A stretch of DNA of 64,000 nt. Source: Maioricimonas rarisocia. Its GTDB lineage: Bacteria; Planctomycetota; Planctomycetia; Planctomycetales; Planctomycetaceae. Made by a program: the position numbers and the translations under genes. The stretch spans positions 3,588,001-3,652,000 of the forward strand of contig NZ_CP036275.1 of assembly GCF_007747795.1 (NCBI RefSeq). The letters are read 5' to 3'. Under the pieces are notes generated by a model. That model made no database searches, had not been told where the DNA came from, and saw nothing but the letters and a program-made list of their open reading frames with translations. Shown in pieces: positions 27,924 to 36,153 of the stretch; the stretch's first letter is position 1; every line of letters begins with the position of its first letter.

Positions 27924-29255
27924 ATGGCTACCTACGCGAATTGTGAAGGTCACTCCCGTCGGGACTGTCTCAAGCTCGGCCTCAGCGCCGCTCTGGGAGC
28001 GGGGTTCGTCGATCTGCTTCGGCTGCAGGGGAAGGCGAGTTCTTCCGCGGCGGCACTGAACGGACCGGCGAAAAGCTGCATCCTCGTCTGGCTGGACGGC
28101 GGCCCGACCCACTACGAGACCTTCGATCCCAAGCCGACCGCACCGGCCGAGATCCGTGGCGAGTACCGCCCGATCTCGACGAAGCTGGAAGGGGTTCACT
28201 TTTCCCAGCACCTCACCCGGCTGGCCGGCATTGCCGACAAGCTGGCGGTCGTCCGCTCGGTTCGCCACAACCAGGGGAACCACGGTGCCGGCAATCACTA
28301 CATGATGACCGGTGCTCCGCCGCGTATCCCGGTCGGCTGCGGTGCGTTCGTGAGCTTTCACCCCAGTCTCGGTTCGACGACGGCCGCAATGCGGGGGCAC
28401 AAGAACGGACTGCCCGCCTACTTCTCGATGCCGCGGATGTCCCGTTCCGGCGGACCGAACTTCCTCGGTGCCCAGTACGCCCCGTTTGTGGTGCCGGATG
28501 ATCCCAACCGGGACAACTTCCGCGTCCGGGATGTCGCCCTGCCGAAGGGACTCGAAGAGGGCCGGTTCGAACACCGCCGCGACCTGCGGGAACTGGTGGA
28601 TCGCCTGCCGCGGATCCGGGACAAGGTGGCCGGCGACCCGGCCCTGGCGCTCGACGAGTACTACCAGCAGGGCTACGACCTGATGGGGTCGGCCGAGGCT
28701 CAGAAAGCGTTCCGGATTTCCGACGAGAAGGATGAAGTCCGCGAACGGTACGGCCGCGATTCGTTCGGACAGCGGGCCCTGCTGGCCCGACGTCTGGTCG
28801 AGGCGGGTGTCCCCTTCGTCACGCTGTACGAAGGGGGCTGGGACCACCACCGCGGACTGTTCAAGGCACTCGACAAGCGGCTGCCGAAGTTCGATAACAC
28901 GGTCGCCACGCTCATCGAGGATCTCGACGAACGGGGAATGCTTGAGTCGACGCTGGTCGTCGTGCTTGGAGAGTTCGGTCGCACGCCGAAGATCAACAAG
29001 GATGCCGGCCGCGATCACTGGTCGAACGCGATGTCGATCATGTTCGCCGGTGCGAAGACGCCGGGCGGGCAGGTGATCGGGGCGACCGATCCGCAGGGGT
29101 ACTCGGCAGTCGACCGGGTGCTCTCGCCGGAGAACTTTGCGTCGACGGTCTACTCGAAGCTGGGGATCGATCCGGGCCAGATCCTGTACACGCCGCAGGG
29201 ACGTCCGACGCACCTGGTGAGCGATCCGACGCCGATCGCAGAACTGATGGGCTGA
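27924..29255 (+). CDS. DUF1501 domain protein with Tat-like signal
   Basis: 443 aa. The N-terminus HSRRDCLKLGLSAALGAGF carries a twin-arginine-type signal. The body has the DUF1501 pattern: CILVWLDGGPTHYETFDPKP, GNHGAGNHYMMTGAPPR, LYEGGWDHHRGLFKAL and VVVLGEFGRTPKINKDAGRDHW. The fold is related to the alkaline phosphatase/sulfatase superfamily, but the catalytic role of DUF1501 is not established. It follows the DUF1549/DUF1553 gene, and its stop is 17 bp before the next gene, so the three appear to form one transcription unit. Confidence 0.92.
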   Translation: MATYANCEGHSRRDCLKLGLSAALGAGFVDLLRLQGKASSSAAALNGPAKSCILVWLDGGPTHYETFDPKPTAPAEIRGEYRPISTKLEGVHFSQHLTRLAGIADKLAVVRSVRHNQGNHGAGNHYMMTGAPPRIPVGCGAFVSFHPSLGSTTAAMRGHKNGLPAYFSMPRMSRSGGPNFLGAQYAPFVVPDDPNRDNFRVRDVALPKGLEEGRFEHRRDLRELVDRLPRIRDKVAGDPALALDEYYQQGYDLMGSAEAQKAFRISDEKDEVRERYGRDSFGQRALLARRLVEAGVPFVTLYEGGWDHHRGLFKALDKRLPKFDNTVATLIEDLDERGMLESTLVVVLGEFGRTPKINKDAGRDHWSNAMSIMFAGAKTPGGQVIGATDPQGYSAVDRVLSPENFASTVYSKLGIDPGQILYTPQGRPTHLVSDPTPIAELMG

Positions 29256-29272
29256 AGTTTTCCTTTCCGCCG

Positions 29273-30940
29273 GTGCTCAGTCCCCTGCTCTTTCGGAACA
29301 GTGCCTTGAATCTGTCTTCCCGCCGTCGCAGTCCCGCGACTGTTTCGCGCTGCGTATGTTGTCTGTCTGCATGGACTCTGCTGCTCGCCGCGATCACGTC
29401 GCCGGCCTCGGCCGAAGCTCCGGAAGCGAAGTCCCTCTACCCGGCCGGCCTGCAGCGGGGAACAGCCGCCGACCTGAACGTTCGCGGCAAGCCGGGGACA
29501 CAGCCGGCGTCTATCTGGAGCGAAACAGACGGGCTCAGCTTCGAACTGGACGAGAAAGGGACCACGCTGAAGGTGACCGCAGCGGACGACGTGCCGCCGG
29601 GACTGCACTGGATTCGGTTCTACAACGGCGAAGGAGCCGGTCCCCTCGTGCCGCTGCTCGTCGGCGTTCTGCCGGAGCATAGGGAAGAAGAGTCGAACAA
29701 CCGGCTGGACGAGGCGAAGGAGCCGCTGGCCACCCCCGTGCTGGTCAACGGCATCCTCAACAAGAGCGGCGATATCGACACGTATGCAATCGAACTGAAA
29801 GCGGGTTCGACGTTCGTCGCTTCCATCGAGTCGCATCGGAGTCTGGCAACGCCGGCCGATCCGGTCCTGCAACTGCTCTCTCCTGACGGTTTCGTCATCG
29901 AACAGAATGACGACCATCACGGCTTCGATCCGCAGATCGTCCACGCCGTGCAGCAGGACGGAACGTACTACGTCCGGGTGTTCGCCTTCCCGGCGACGCC
30001 GAACAGCACGATCAATTTCGCCGGCAGCAACGACTACGTGTACCGTCTCACGCTGACGATCGGGCCGTTTGTCGATCACGTTGTCCCCGCAGAGAGTCCC
30101 GAAGCGTCGCCGCGTGCGGTCGGCTGGAACCTGGCCGGGGTGGATTCGGTCACTCCCGACGATCTGCCCGGGCTGCACACGATCCACCGTTCGCATCACG
30201 AGGAGCGGACGTTCGTTGCCGAGGAGGCAGAGTCGACCGGACGTGCCGAGCCGCTGCCAGTCCCCTGTACCGTCGTCGGTCACATCGATGCCCAGGGGCA
30301 GGTGGACGCGTACCCGCTGAAGGCTGCCAAAGGGGACGCGCTGCGGTTTCGTGTTCGCAGCCGCTCGCTCGACGGGGCACACGATCCGGTGCTGAAGGTC
30401 GTACAGGTCTCCGACGGGAAGGTGCTGAAGGAAGTGGACGACATCGCCCGCGGCAATCTCGATGTCGAGCTGGCCTGGCGGAGTCCTGCCGATGGCGACT
30501 ACCGGCTGGAGATTTTCGACCGGTTCGGCCATGCGAGCCTGCGGCACGTGTACCACCTCGATGTCGACCGGGACACGCCGGGCGTCGAGCTGTCGGTGGC
30601 GAACGACAGGCTGATGCTCAAGGACGACAATCCTCTCGAGATCAAGGCGACGCTCAATCGGGCGAAGGGTTTTCGCGACGATGTGAGTGTCACCGCGACG
30701 GGACTGCCGGAGGGAATCGAGGTGACGCCGGCGACGTCCTCGGCATCGGGCGACACATCGAAGGAAGTCACGCTCAAGCTGCAGCAGAAGGAGGGGGCGG
30801 CAGCGTTCAGCGGCCCGATCCGCATTGTGGGGACGACGGCCGGCGAGACGCCGCTCGAGGTCGAAGCCGTCGCGGGAGACGCTCCGGCCCTCGGTCCGAA
30901 GACGCAGGTGTGGCTGACGGTCATTGTGAAGGCCGAGTAG
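29273..30940 (+). CDS. Exported protein with pre-peptidase C-terminal (PPC) domains
   Basis: 555 aa with a GTG start, the only reasonable start in frame near the DUF1501 stop (an in-frame TTG about ten codons downstream is the alternative). A signal-like segment (LSAWTLLLAAITSPASA) ends near residue 47. PPC-like beta-sandwich units are visible: INGILNKSGDIDTYAIELKAG ... VLQLLSPDGF ... YYVRVFAF and VGHIDAQGQVDAYPLKAAKGD ... YRLEIFDRFGH. No protease catalytic domain is present. Such proteins follow DUF1549/DUF1501 pairs in planctomycetes; their job may be binding polymer or partner proteins at the cell surface (inference). Confidence 0.82.
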   Translation: MLSPLLFRNSALNLSSRRRSPATVSRCVCCLSAWTLLLAAITSPASAEAPEAKSLYPAGLQRGTAADLNVRGKPGTQPASIWSETDGLSFELDEKGTTLKVTAADDVPPGLHWIRFYNGEGAGPLVPLLVGVLPEHREEESNNRLDEAKEPLATPVLVNGILNKSGDIDTYAIELKAGSTFVASIESHRSLATPADPVLQLLSPDGFVIEQNDDHHGFDPQIVHAVQQDGTYYVRVFAFPATPNSTINFAGSNDYVYRLTLTIGPFVDHVVPAESPEASPRAVGWNLAGVDSVTPDDLPGLHTIHRSHHEERTFVAEEAESTGRAEPLPVPCTVVGHIDAQGQVDAYPLKAAKGDALRFRVRSRSLDGAHDPVLKVVQVSDGKVLKEVDDIARGNLDVELAWRSPADGDYRLEIFDRFGHASLRHVYHLDVDRDTPGVELSVANDRLMLKDDNPLEIKATLNRAKGFRDDVSVTATGLPEGIEVTPATSSASGDTSKEVTLKLQQKEGAAAFSGPIRIVGTTAGETPLEVEAVAGDAPALGPKTQVWLTVIVKAE

Positions 30941-31018
30941 CGGTCGTACTGGCCCTGAACGCGTTCGAACGACGCGTGCCACGGCTCTGCGAGCCGTGCG
31001 CCGTCTGAAGGGTTAAGC

Positions 31019-31180
31019 AGGGTGCTGTCGCCGGAGGCGACGCACCATTCGATCTGGTGAGGACGTTCTCCCGTCGGGTGGTGGTGCGTCACGACTGTCG
31101 CCACAGCAGAGCAGCGACCAACGGCCGGGGCCAACCTCGCACCGGCTACTACGCTTCCTCCCGGTCGTGACACACCCTAC
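31019..31180. repeat. 162-bp inverted-repeat-ended element, copy 1
   Basis: Begins AGGGTGCTGTCGCC and ends CGTGACACACCCT(AC). It is near-identical to 31599-31760 and of equal length. Its ends are imperfect inverted repeats (AGGGTG / CACCCT), and an internal pair GTGCGTCACGAC / GTCGTGACACAC forms a second hairpin. No open frame inside is credible. Confidence 0.8.
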
Positions 31181-31181
31181 A

Positions 31182-31320
31182 GCGCTTCGTGCTGGCATGG
31201 GGGCGTCGCGAGCTCAGTAGGGCCGGCTATTGCCGGCCGTGGAATTTCAGATGTCGGCCGGATGAATCCGGCCCTACCGGGAACTGCGCGACCCAGGTTG
31301 GCGAGCAACCGGTGCTACCC
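31182..31320. repeat. Intergenic module B, copy 1 (139 bp)
   Basis: Matches 35920-36058 over the same length with scattered differences. It contains two short hairpins, GGCCGGC-tat-TGCCGGCC and CGGCCGGA-tgaa-TCCGGCC, and ends with GGTTGGCGAGCAACC (a palindrome) and GCTACCC. Confidence 0.8.
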
Positions 31321-31598
31321 GAGAACGGTGACTCGCACGACGTTCGCCACGCCCATCACTCCGCTGCGCTTCGTTCCGGGAAGTGCCACCCTGCCGTCCC
31401 AGCGGCTGCGGGACAAGCAGGGTGCTGTCGCCGCAGGCGACGCACCGAACATCTGTGGTTGGTGTGTCGAACGCCGTGAAGACCGGTGGGGCAGGCATTC
31501 CTGCCTCCCCGTGCACGCGCTGGCGCTTCGTGCTGGTGAAGTGGAACGCAGCATGCTTGCCGTCAAGGGGCAAGCATGGCACCCGGCGATGGGGCCGT

Positions 31599-31760
31599 AG
31601 GGTGCTGTCGCCGGAGGCGACGCACCATTCGATCTGGTGAGGACGTTCTCCCGTCGGGTGGTGGTGCGTCACGACCGCCTTCACAGCCGTGCAGCGATGA
31701 ACGGCCGGGGCCAACCTCGCACTGGCTGCAACGACTCCCTCCGGTCGTGACACACCCTGC
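31599..31760. repeat. 162-bp inverted-repeat-ended element, copy 2
   Basis: Same length and ends as 31019-31180. The first ~75 bp are identical; differences cluster in the middle and near the right end. Confidence 0.8.
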
Positions 31761-31843
31761 ATCCGATTTCCGGCGTCGCTTCCGCGCGGGACAATGCTGG
31801 GACCAGTCCCAGCCTACGACCAGGATCGCTCAACGTGGCTGCC

Positions 31844-33247
31844 CTACATCGGTGCGATCCGTCGCGAGCCGACGTCGGTGGTCCGCATCACGTGCGCATT
31901 GAAGCTCTCCAGGATCAGCCGGTGCTTGATCTCCTGGTGCGCCGGGCTGTCCCACAGGTCGGTGAACTCCCACGGGTCTTCTTCGAGGTCATACAGCTCA
32001 CCGAGGTTGTGGTCGTGGTACAGAGTGAGCTTGTACCGCCGGTCCCGGTGCATCGTCGCGAAGCTTCCCGTCCCGCCGGTGAAGTGCGGATCGAGCGCGT
32101 CGAAATACTCGCTGCGCACGAAATCGCGGAAATAGTCCGGCGGTGCCTCCCCCCGGCAGATGTCGAGCAGACTGCGGCCGTGCATCTCCGGCGGACGTTC
32201 GACGCCGGTCAGCTCCAGCAGCGTCGCCGACATGTCGGTCAGTTCCACGAGGGCGTCGCTGCGGAGTCCCTGCTGCAGCCGGCCGGGCCAGCAGACGATC
32301 AGCGGCACCCGGACCAGTCCTTCGTAGAACCGGCAGCCTTTGTACATCAGGCCGTGGTCCCCCAGCGTTTCGCCGTGATCGCTGGTGAAGACAATCGCCG
32401 TGTTGTCCGGCTGCCCGGTCGCGTCGAGTGCATCGAGAATACGTGCGAACTGGTCGTCGATCTGGGCGATCATCGCGTAGTAGAGGGCCTGCTTGCGGTG
32501 GGCGTCATGTTCTTCGGGCGTGCGGATCTCGTCCTGAAAATCGATCGCCGCCAGCTTCGCCTGGTGCGCCAGGTCGCTCTCACGAAAGTACGGCCCGGGC
32601 ATCGCAGCCGGATCGAACCTGCGGGCGTACTCGGCCGGGGGGATGAACGGCGGATGCGGATCGTAGACATTGATGTTCAGCAGCCAGGGCTCGTCATCCT
32701 GCGTGCGGGCATCGATGAACTCGATCGCACACTCACTCGCCCAGGTGGTCTGATGCAGTTCGGTCGGCACCCGGTCTTCGCTGTTGCGGAGAGCGTCCAG
32801 ATCGCCGCCGCGGGAACGGACCCACTCGGCGTAGTGGTGTCCCTCCGGCCAGTCGTCACGCGGCGCATGGCTGAACCGCCAGTAGGTGAACCCGTCGTCG
32901 ATGCGGGGCTCGGTCCGGTGCCCGGAACTCTGCAGATGGAACTTGCCGATCATCCCGCAGGTGTAGCCGGCGTCAGCGATCCGTCTCGTAATGACGGGCG
33001 TATCGGACGGGAACGACTCGTTGCCGTTGCGGGTGTTGCGAATGCGGGAGGCGTACATTCCCGTCATGTAGCTCGAACGGCTGGGGGTGCAGATCGGGCT
33101 CTGACAGTACGCATGGGTGAACGCGACCCCCTCGTGCACCAGGCGATCGATCGTCGGCGTCACGACATGCGGATTGCCCAGGGCGGCAATCGTGTCGAAC
33201 CGTTGTTGATCGGTGACGTACCAGAGAATGTTGGGACGGTTGCTCAT
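31844..33247 (-). CDS. Sulfatase (formylglycine-dependent, type I)
   Basis: 467 aa from the ATG at 33247; the upstream 61 codons of the open frame are not credible. MSNRPNILWYVTDQQRFDT gives the N-terminal metal-binding Asp. The catalytic signature is SPICTPSRSSYMTG, with Cys53 the residue converted to formylglycine. Later motifs include VFTSDHGETLGDHGLMYKG (metal-binding Asp-His). There is no signal peptide in this start. Sulfatases of this group hydrolyse sulfate esters of polysaccharides; the substrate is unreadable. It is divergent from the DUF1080/dehydrogenase gene with ~190 bp between them. An anaerobic or FGE-type maturase is not in the window. Confidence 0.93.
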   Translation of the reverse strand: MSNRPNILWYVTDQQRFDTIAALGNPHVVTPTIDRLVHEGVAFTHAYCQSPICTPSRSSYMTGMYASRIRNTRNGNESFPSDTPVITRRIADAGYTCGMIGKFHLQSSGHRTEPRIDDGFTYWRFSHAPRDDWPEGHHYAEWVRSRGGDLDALRNSEDRVPTELHQTTWASECAIEFIDARTQDDEPWLLNINVYDPHPPFIPPAEYARRFDPAAMPGPYFRESDLAHQAKLAAIDFQDEIRTPEEHDAHRKQALYYAMIAQIDDQFARILDALDATGQPDNTAIVFTSDHGETLGDHGLMYKGCRFYEGLVRVPLIVCWPGRLQQGLRSDALVELTDMSATLLELTGVERPPEMHGRSLLDICRGEAPPDYFRDFVRSEYFDALDPHFTGGTGSFATMHRDRRYKLTLYHDHNLGELYDLEEDPWEFTDLWDSPAHQEIKHRLILESFNAHVMRTTDVGSRRIAPM

Positions 33248-33436
33248 CGCGAAGGCATGTCTGTTTGGTGACGGGACGGTGGAACGAGCCGAATCGAAAG
33301 TCCGCACGCATTCTGCCATGGTCGACGGCCGGGTGGCAACGAACCGGCCAGGACCATGCAACCGCTTTTCTGTCGTCGTTCCAGCGGCTACGATGACACG
33401 TCGATCCATCATCCCCGGACCCGGAGACAATCCCCG

Positions 33437-35323
33437 ATGCGAATGATTTCGATGAGTCTCTGCTTTGCTGTGGCGGCCGCACTGGCTGTTCCGGCTTCAG
33501 CAGAGGAGAACACGCTGTCCGAAGCCGAGAAGAAGGCGGGCTGGACGCTGCTGTTTGACGGCGAAACCAAAGAAGGCTGGCGCAACTACAAGAAGGACTC
33601 CATCAGCGACGGCTGGGTCGTCAAGGATGGTGCTCTCGTGCGGGCCGAGCAGGGGGCCGGCGACATCATCACCGAGGGAGAGTACGGCAACTTCGAGCTG
33701 TCGCTCGAATACAAGATCTCTCCGGAAGGGAACAGTGGCATCATGTTCCTCGTCACCGAGGAAGCCGATCGCCCCTGGCAGACCGGTCCGGAAATCCAGG
33801 TCCAGGATAACGAGGACGGTCACGACCCGCAGAAAGCGGGCTGGCTGTACCAGCTCTACAAGCCGCGGACCAATCCCGAAACCGGCGAACCGCTCGACGC
33901 GACACGCCCGGTCGGCGAGTGGAATCACATCCAGCTGCGCGTGACCGAGTCGGGCTGCGAAATCAACGTCAACGGGATCCGTTATTCGCAGTTCAAGATC
34001 GGCAGCGACGACTGGAACCGCCGGGTGGCCCAGAGCAAGTTTTCGAAGTTCGAGGGCTTCGGCAAGGCGGACAAGGGGCACATCTGCCTGCAGGACCACG
34101 GCGATGAGGTCGCGTACCGCAACATCATGGTGCGTGAACTGGAGCCGGACGGAACGGCTCCGGAACCGATCGACGGCACGCTGGCGCTCAAGCCGGTTCT
34201 GGCTTATCCCGACCTCGAATGGGCCGACTGGGAACCGCTCGACGATCGTGGACGTCCGGAAGCGTTTCGTTCGATCGTGCTCACGCACGCCGGCGACGAT
34301 TCGGGCCGCGTCTTCGTGGCCGAGCAGCGGGGCCGCATTTACGTCTTCGAGAACTCTCGCGACGTGAAAGAGTCGAAGGTGTTCATCGATCTCGAGGACC
34401 GCGTCACGTACCAGGACAAGCAGAACGAAGAAGGCTTTCTCGGTCTCGCGTTTCATCCGCGGTACGAAGATAACGGCGAATTCTTCGTCTACTACACGAC
34501 GAGCAAGAAGCCGAACACCTCTGTGATCTCGCGGTTCCGGGTTGATCCGGCCGATGCCAACCGGGCCGATCCGGATTCCGAAGAAGTCATCATGGAGATC
34601 GAGCAGCCGTTCTGGAATCATAACGGCGGCACAATCGAATTTGGTCCCGACGGGTACCTGTACGTTGGCCTCGGTGACGGCGGCAGCGCGAACGATCCGT
34701 ACGACAATGCGCAGAACCTCGGCACGCTGCTGGGCTCAATCCTCCGCATCGATGTCGATCGCAAGGAGAACGGCAAGAATTACGCGATTCCCGAGGACAA
34801 CCCGTTCACCGACAGTGAGGACAAGCGGCCGGAGATCTACGCCTACGGTCTGCGGAACGTCTGGCGTCTCGGCTTCGACCGCGAAACCGGCCATCTGTGG
34901 GCTGCCGACGTCGGCCAGAACCTGTGGGAAGAGATCAACATCGTCACCAATGGCGGCAACTACGGCTGGAACCGCCGCGAGGGAATGCATCCCTTCGGCC
35001 GGGAGGGAGCCGATGCCAGCGACGACCTGATCGACCCGATCTGGGAGTACGACCACCAGGTGGGCAAGTCGATTACCGGTGGCGTTGTCTACCGGGGCAA
35101 GAAGCTGCCTGAGCTGTACGGCAAGTATGTCTATGCTGACTACGTGTCGGGAAAAATCTGGGCGCTGAAGTACGACGAAGAGAACGAGGAGGTCGTCTCC
35201 AACGAGGCGATCCCCAGCCCGAAGATGCCGATCGTTTCGTTCGGTGAAGATGCCGAAGGGGAGATCTACTTCCTGATGGTCACGCCGAACGGCAAGAGCG
35301 TGTACACGTTCGAGAAGGAGTGA
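33437..35323 (+). CDS. DUF1080 domain fused to PQQ-type sugar (sorbosone) dehydrogenase, exported
   Basis: 628 aa from the ATG at 33437; the longer frame to 33356 overlaps the sulfatase start region and is unlikely. Signal peptide ends near ASAEENT (residue ~22). DUF1080 jelly roll (about 28-235): GWTLLFDGETKEGWRNY, GNFELSLEYKISPEGNSGIMF, EWNHIQLRV. Then the six-blade beta-propeller of glucose/sorbosone dehydrogenases (about 250-625): EGFLGLAFHPRY, WNHNGGTIEFGPDGYLYVGLGDGG, YAYGLRNVWRLGFD, ADVGQNLWEEINIV. The fusion suggests a carbohydrate-binding sensor plus oxidation of sugars in the periplasm. A hairpin terminator follows. Confidence 0.93.
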   Translation: MRMISMSLCFAVAAALAVPASAEENTLSEAEKKAGWTLLFDGETKEGWRNYKKDSISDGWVVKDGALVRAEQGAGDIITEGEYGNFELSLEYKISPEGNSGIMFLVTEEADRPWQTGPEIQVQDNEDGHDPQKAGWLYQLYKPRTNPETGEPLDATRPVGEWNHIQLRVTESGCEINVNGIRYSQFKIGSDDWNRRVAQSKFSKFEGFGKADKGHICLQDHGDEVAYRNIMVRELEPDGTAPEPIDGTLALKPVLAYPDLEWADWEPLDDRGRPEAFRSIVLTHAGDDSGRVFVAEQRGRIYVFENSRDVKESKVFIDLEDRVTYQDKQNEEGFLGLAFHPRYEDNGEFFVYYTTSKKPNTSVISRFRVDPADANRADPDSEEVIMEIEQPFWNHNGGTIEFGPDGYLYVGLGDGGSANDPYDNAQNLGTLLGSILRIDVDRKENGKNYAIPEDNPFTDSEDKRPEIYAYGLRNVWRLGFDRETGHLWAADVGQNLWEEINIVTNGGNYGWNRREGMHPFGREGADASDDLIDPIWEYDHQVGKSITGGVVYRGKKLPELYGKYVYADYVSGKIWALKYDEENEEVVSNEAIPSPKMPIVSFGEDAEGEIYFLMVTPNGKSVYTFEKE

Positions 35324-35365
35324 GCATTCAGCCTCGGTGCTGCATGATCGCTAACTGATAACGGA

Positions 35366-35400
35366 AGCGGGCGACTCGCCGAGGCGGGCCGCCCGTTTTC
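35366..35400 (+). terminator. Rho-independent terminator after the DUF1080/dehydrogenase gene
   Basis: Arms GCGGGCG and CGCCCGT with a small inner hairpin, followed by TTTTC. It lies ~40 bases after the stop. Confidence 0.7.
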
Positions 35401-35419
35401 ATTTGGTGGTGTGAGGATC

Positions 35420-36058
35420 CTCTTGCGTGCCACGGCTCTGCGAGCGGTGCGCTGTTGAAGTGACGCAGTCAGCGGAGTCGCTCTCGGGCGGACAGGAAAG
35501 TCTGCCCCACCCGACCTGTTGTCATGGTGGCGCACAGACTCGCCGCCGCAGGGACGCACCATCCATTCGATGTTCGTGTGCCGAAGACAGGTGGGGCCGG
35601 CATTCCTGCCTGCCCGTGCACACGTTGGGGCTTCGTGCTGGGAATGTGGAAAGCATCCTATTTGCCTTGAAGGGGCAAGCATGGCACCCGGCAACGGGGA
35701 GTGGCACGACGTTCGCCACGCCCATCACTTCGCTGCGCTTCGTTCTGGGACGTGCCACCCTGCCGAATGGGCTGGCACCGATTCCAGGAGCGCCGTCACC
35801 CGCGGCCGGCCTGTAGGGTGCTGTCGCCGCAGGCGACGCACCGAGCATCTGCTGTTGGCGTGTCGAGTAGCGGGAAACACAGGTGGGGCAGGCATTCCGG
35901 CCTGCCCATGCACACGCTGGCGTTTCGTGCTGGTATGGAGGCGTCGCGAGCCGAGTAGGGCCGGCTATTGCCGGCCGTGGAATTGCCGATGTCGGCCGGA
36001 GGAATCCGGCCCTACCGGGAGCTGCGCGACCCCGGTTGGCGAGCAACCGGGGCTACCC
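35420..36058. repeat. Mosaic of palindromic intergenic modules (locus 3)
   Basis: About 640 bp without a gene. Order: CACGGCTCTGCGAGCGGTG hairpin, an inverted GGGC-GGAC/GTCTGCCC hairpin (35486-35507), a GGGCCGGC hairpin (35594-35615), the AAGGGGCAAGCATGGCACCC segment, module C (about 35699-35766), the GGTGCTGTCGCC hairpin (35817-35842), the GGGCAGGC hairpin (35886-35907), and module B (35920-36058). The modules are shared with locus 2 but arranged in a different order. Confidence 0.8.
35920..36058. repeat. Intergenic module B, copy 2 (139 bp)
   Basis: Second copy of 31182-31320, same length, with both hairpins kept. It ends ~95 bp before the stop of the minus-strand lipoprotein gene. Confidence 0.8.
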
Positions 36059-36153
36059 GTTGTTCGCCCTGTCCGGACCTGTCCCAGCGCGCGAACCCGG
36101 GAACCGACCCGCAGCAAGTGCCAGAGCTTCGCGGGCGCTCTCCGCGGCGACGT

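Larger units (their letters stand above)
30941..31843. repeat. Mosaic of palindromic intergenic modules (locus 2)
   Basis: About 900 bp without a gene, made of modules that recur at 35420-36058 and partly at 373-735. Order: a CACGGCTC-tgc-GAGCCGTG hairpin (30979-30997), a 162-bp element, module B (31182-31320), module C (31328-31398), a GGTGCTGTCGCC hairpin module, a GGGCAGGC hairpin, an AAGGGGCAAGCATGGCACCC segment, and the 162-bp element again (31599-31760). Confidence 0.8.

Noticed and set aside
29150-30982. 610-aa minus-strand open frame
   Set aside because: Covers the end of the DUF1501 gene and the PPC gene in antisense; no domain.
31836-33271. 478-aa plus-strand open frame
   Set aside because: Antisense to the sulfatase, which has the CTPSR signature.
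30941-36058. CRISPR array or tandem repeats
   Set aside because: Repeats differ in length and order, are palindromic modules without uniform spacers, and no cas gene is present.
35420-36058. Small genes in the second repeat locus
   Set aside because: Open frames there (e.g. 35427-35816) are short, in several phases, and coincide with repeat modules; no ribosome site or family match.
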